Notes under the pieces: generated by a model
Told to the model about the DNA's origin: nothing
What the model saw: the letters and a program-made list of their open reading frames with translations, nothing else
Database searches by the model: none
From: Paramacrobiotus metropolitanus
Taxonomy: Eukaryota > Tardigrada > Eutardigrada > Parachela > Macrobiotidae
DNA length: 64,000 nucleotides
Assembly: GCF_019649055.1 (NCBI RefSeq)
Contig: NW_026570320.1
Coordinates: 1-64,000, forward strand
Direction: 5' to 3'
Made by a program: the position numbers and the translations under genes
In this document: positions 58,304 to 64,000 of the stretch, piece after piece
How the letters are laid out: each line of letters starts with the position of its first letter
Numbering within the stretch: position 1 is the stretch's first letter

Positions 58304-61300
58304 TAATACCTTAAAAGGGACGATTGCACTAATCAGCGTCGCGAGGTGGTTGCCAGTGCCACACGCCATAAACATACAGTAGATTGTTGTGCAGGTGCCA
58401 CTGCACTACTGAGTACTGACCGTGAGTAGAAATACAAATTTTCGGAACTTCTCTTTGGCGGTGTTCCTGTTGTGAATGCCGCATCATCTACTTATATAGA
58501 TATATACAGACATACAGGTAATGACTCGCTAATTTAAGCACCAAAAACACAATTTTATGGCTAGTCTCTACCTTCCTGCACTTTAGCAACTGCAGTAAAC
58601 CTAACAAAAAGTTACATCGACAATACAGTGAATAAACAATTTAGTCAGCACTCTGTTAGGGCGGCAATGCGCAATTCCGCAGATTTAAACTATTCAACTG
58701 TAGAGTGTATTAACGTCTGAAAACAGCAAAACGTAATAATAGAATTGTTTTGTACTACTCTGTAACACAGCACAATGCACGATTTAACATTAACCGCGGC
58801 CTTTTTCAATCTAACCAGTTAATAGTCATCATATTATGTGACAAATCAAACGATACAAACTATTAGTTACTTACAATGGGCTCTACTGCCTTCAATTTAT
58901 AGCTAGAACTTTGTATGTACATGTATTGAATGATCATATTATTGTGAAAGTAAACGTTGCTACGAGGTACGAACTAAGCTGTATTGATGAATGGTTAACA
59001 ATGGAGTCACGGTGACGATTTAAATTTGAAATGTCAAAATTGTTTATTTAGTTTATAGGATATTTACATAAATTATAACATGAAACCATTATATATATGG
59101 ATATTTCGAAGGTACGAGTATATCGTACAGCATCTGTCCAGTAATACTGCGAAGTGTGAATTCGACAGAACTGAGGGCTGGTGGACGCATGCGCGTTTCC
59201 GGTTTTTTTAATACGTAGCACATGAATGCTTACGTGGTCACTCGTAATCTTAAAATCGGGACTCTCATCTTCGGATACGCCCATGCCGGCCATGCAGTAG
59301 TACAGCCGCGTTGCCACTACTTCTATAGTATTTCATGGTACATACTTTTAAACAGGAAGCTAACTCCATCATACGCGGACGACTTATGTATCAGCGCTTC
59401 TGTGCGTCAGTAGCGATGGGGTTGAACGTGAGGCGTCGATGGATGGCGGGATAATGAGATCCAGATGAGAACTACGGAATACGCTAATTAGATCTATCAG
59501 GAATGTGCCAAGAACATAAGCTCATCACCATTCATATTTCATCAGTGCACACACTCGCCCTTCATCATCATTTGAGTCGTATAAATAACCTATTATTCTA
59601 GCAGATAGCAGGCGGCGGCGGCTGAGCGCTAATTTTGAGTTCGCACTGAGATTTTTAGCCATTGATCGTGCGACAAGTTATTAATTGCACGGAATTAAAT
59701 CGCCAAATCTGAAATAGAATGTCTTGAACAAAACAACATCATACTTTTCTGGGCCGGTGTTCTTGTATAAGCGATTTTGTTTATGAATGTTTTTAACTTT
59801 GGTATGGTATACTCTTACAATAACTATCTGTATAAGATTTCACTAGCGGCCGAATACTATCATGGTCCTGCTATACTGCTGTCATTAATTTTGGTGTCGA
59901 GACTCGAAATGCTGTATGCTTTACTGTATTAGCCTACGGATTGGTGTACAATTTTAAAAACATTGTACGTTTATTTCCAAAGGTTTAATAAAATATGCTT
60001 TGTAATTACAATGTACAGTACTTAGATATAATTATTATATTGTAGGTTCAACGACTCGGTCGCGTTAAAAGTTAGGAATAATATTTTATCCCACTTTTGT
60101 TGCGCAATAAACATTAATTATCTATCTTATGCAAATGATGAGATTTATTACGGATTTAAACGACTTGTATTGTACTTATGCAAATATCACTTGGATGGCA
60201 CACTTCACTATAAAAACCTTCAAAGTGCATAAGTAATACAACAAACTTTATAATTTACATAAAGGAAGCATTTTTATATACTATAATTATGTGTTGCACT
60301 GGCTGTGTTACGAGTATAAACTGCCATTTAAGTTTTGTATTTTGCTGACATTCTGATACTGTTGGGTATCCTGTATGCACAGTGGCGCACCCGGCCGCCG
60401 CCGCGGAACGTGTATGTGTGTAGTGTGTACCGCTGCTGATTGTGAGTGTGGTTATCTGCTGATGGCACAAAGTGTGGCTAAATAACATGTCATCAAGTGC
60501 TCTTCATTAGCGATTCAACAAATTGCTTTAATTGACCGCACTGAATGATTCCTTAGGGAATTAAATGTTACAAAGTGCTCTTTGAGGCAGTGCAGCAAAT
60601 AACCGCATAAGCGACACTTTTCTCCCTTCAACTTCCGTTTCCTTCCGCACCATTAACCATAATCGCTGCATCCAGGGAGCTCTCGCAATCCGCCTTCAAT
60701 TATTCGATTCTTCGTTTATTTGCATTGAACACAATCTGTCGTACACCACCATCAAGTTAAAGCAATATCTCCAGTTCGGCAAATAGTTTAATTATCTACT
60801 GTAGTTCTTTCTGCGCTCAACGAGTAGATTTGCGGCATTCTTACAGTCAGTGTTAATGCGTTATGCCAGTCTCCGATTTAATTTCTCCTCAGTGTATACA
60901 CTTTTGTAGTGGATTCAAATTTTATAACGCGGCGAATAATCCTTTAGTATTTTGTAACCTTTTACGTAATTATCTACTTGTATGTCAGCCTGTGCACAAC
61001 GCATTTACAACATCGTACAGAATTCTTCTAAAAATGGATATAACCTTGTTCTCGGGATAAATCGCATGGTTTTTTCAATAAAAATTACAGACTGCGCACG
61101 TGATATTTCATATTATCTCATAACAGCTGTCAGAATGTTTTGAACCGCTCGTTTCCGTAACATAGGATAGAACCGATAGAACTGAATGGATTATACATAG
61201 ATATACTTTTTTGGATGGAAAGTGAGCAGGAATAGGTAGGTATGATCGATATCAGTATATTCGTACAAATTTTACAAGAAATGCAATAATTACAAAGCCA

Positions 61301-61489
61301 TCTGGATTTCTTTTCAAGGAATAATGTGCATCCAGTGCTCAAATTCAGTACATAATTAGCAACTATGCTGCCAAAATTCCTTTTGACTGCACGTAGTTTA
61401 AGTCATAAGAAAACAAATTGTAGTTTACATCGAATAGATTATCATATGTGATAAACATGCTAGAAATTTTTCCATGTAAACATAACTAT
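58304..61489. other. Gene desert flanking the NK1 homeobox gene
   Basis: No gene is firmly supported over about 3.2 kb. A short minus-strand exon-like stretch at about 59240-59290 (MAGMGVSEDESPDFKITSDH before GTAAGC) has coding character but no partner exons. Two perfect octamers ATGCAAAT lie at 60129-60136 and 60178-60185. The size and content fit a regulatory region of a developmental gene. Confidence 0.5.
60129..60185 (+). promoter_or_regulatory. Paired octamer (POU) motifs
   Basis: Two perfect ATGCAAAT octamers (60129-60136 and 60178-60185), same orientation, 49 bases apart, lie about 1.3 kb downstream of the NK1 stop codon. Octamers bind POU-class factors. Use as an enhancer here is inferred. 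Confidence 0.4.

Positions 61490-64000
<2,511 letters not shown>

Overview
The window is nuclear DNA of an animal. Eleven conserved protein genes read as spliced genes with short GT-AG introns (about 75 to 700 bases), the intergenic DNA is AT-rich, and there is one eukaryotic tRNA gene. A 26/29-kDa type cysteine proteinase, an NK1 (slouch) homeobox gene and the compact layout suggest an ecdysozoan invertebrate with a fairly small genome. A tardigrade is my best guess, but the sequence does not prove it.

Layout. 1-5.4 kb: a compositionally odd, gene-dense block that looks like a broken virus-like element of unassigned family. 5.6-6.9 kb: an LTR-like or promoter-like stretch with a TATA box. 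7.3-13.6 kb: SLU7 (splicing factor) and a 26/29-kDa C1A proteinase, both on minus. 15-21.9 kb: two tandem plus-strand candidate membrane proteins whose tails carry several PPxY motifs. 22.6-24.9 kb: unrecognised minus-strand exons. 25.6-26.5 kb: a Tc1/mariner-type non-autonomous transposon. 28.1-30.3 kb: UGP2. 31.2 kb: tRNA-Val(AAC). 31.8-52.6 kb: the gene-dense core CHCHD4(-), CCNH(+), RNASEH2B(+), DNAJC25(-), HINT1(+), ethanolamine kinase(+), ABCB6(-), POP4(+), then TAF6(-) to 55.1 kb. 55.4-58.3 kb: a long-inverted-repeat transposon with another element nested in it. 58.3-61.5 kb: a gene desert with paired octamer sites. 61.5-64 kb: the 3' part of an NK1-class homeobox gene that runs off the window.

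The core genes are mostly housekeeping: transcription (TAF6, cyclin H/TFIIH), RNA processing (SLU7, POP4), genome maintenance (RNase H2), mitochondria and ER (CHCHD4, ABCB6, DNAJC25), and sugar-nucleotide and phospholipid synthesis (UGP2, ethanolamine kinase). They sit in head-to-head and tail-to-tail pairs and do not form one pathway.

A main technical observation: all eleven conserved genes from 28 kb onward read without a single frame break in the part seen, while every recognisable gene before about 22 kb has several apparent one-base gaps. This points to a poorly polished stretch of assembly or to local gene decay, and it should temper any reading of the first 22 kb.
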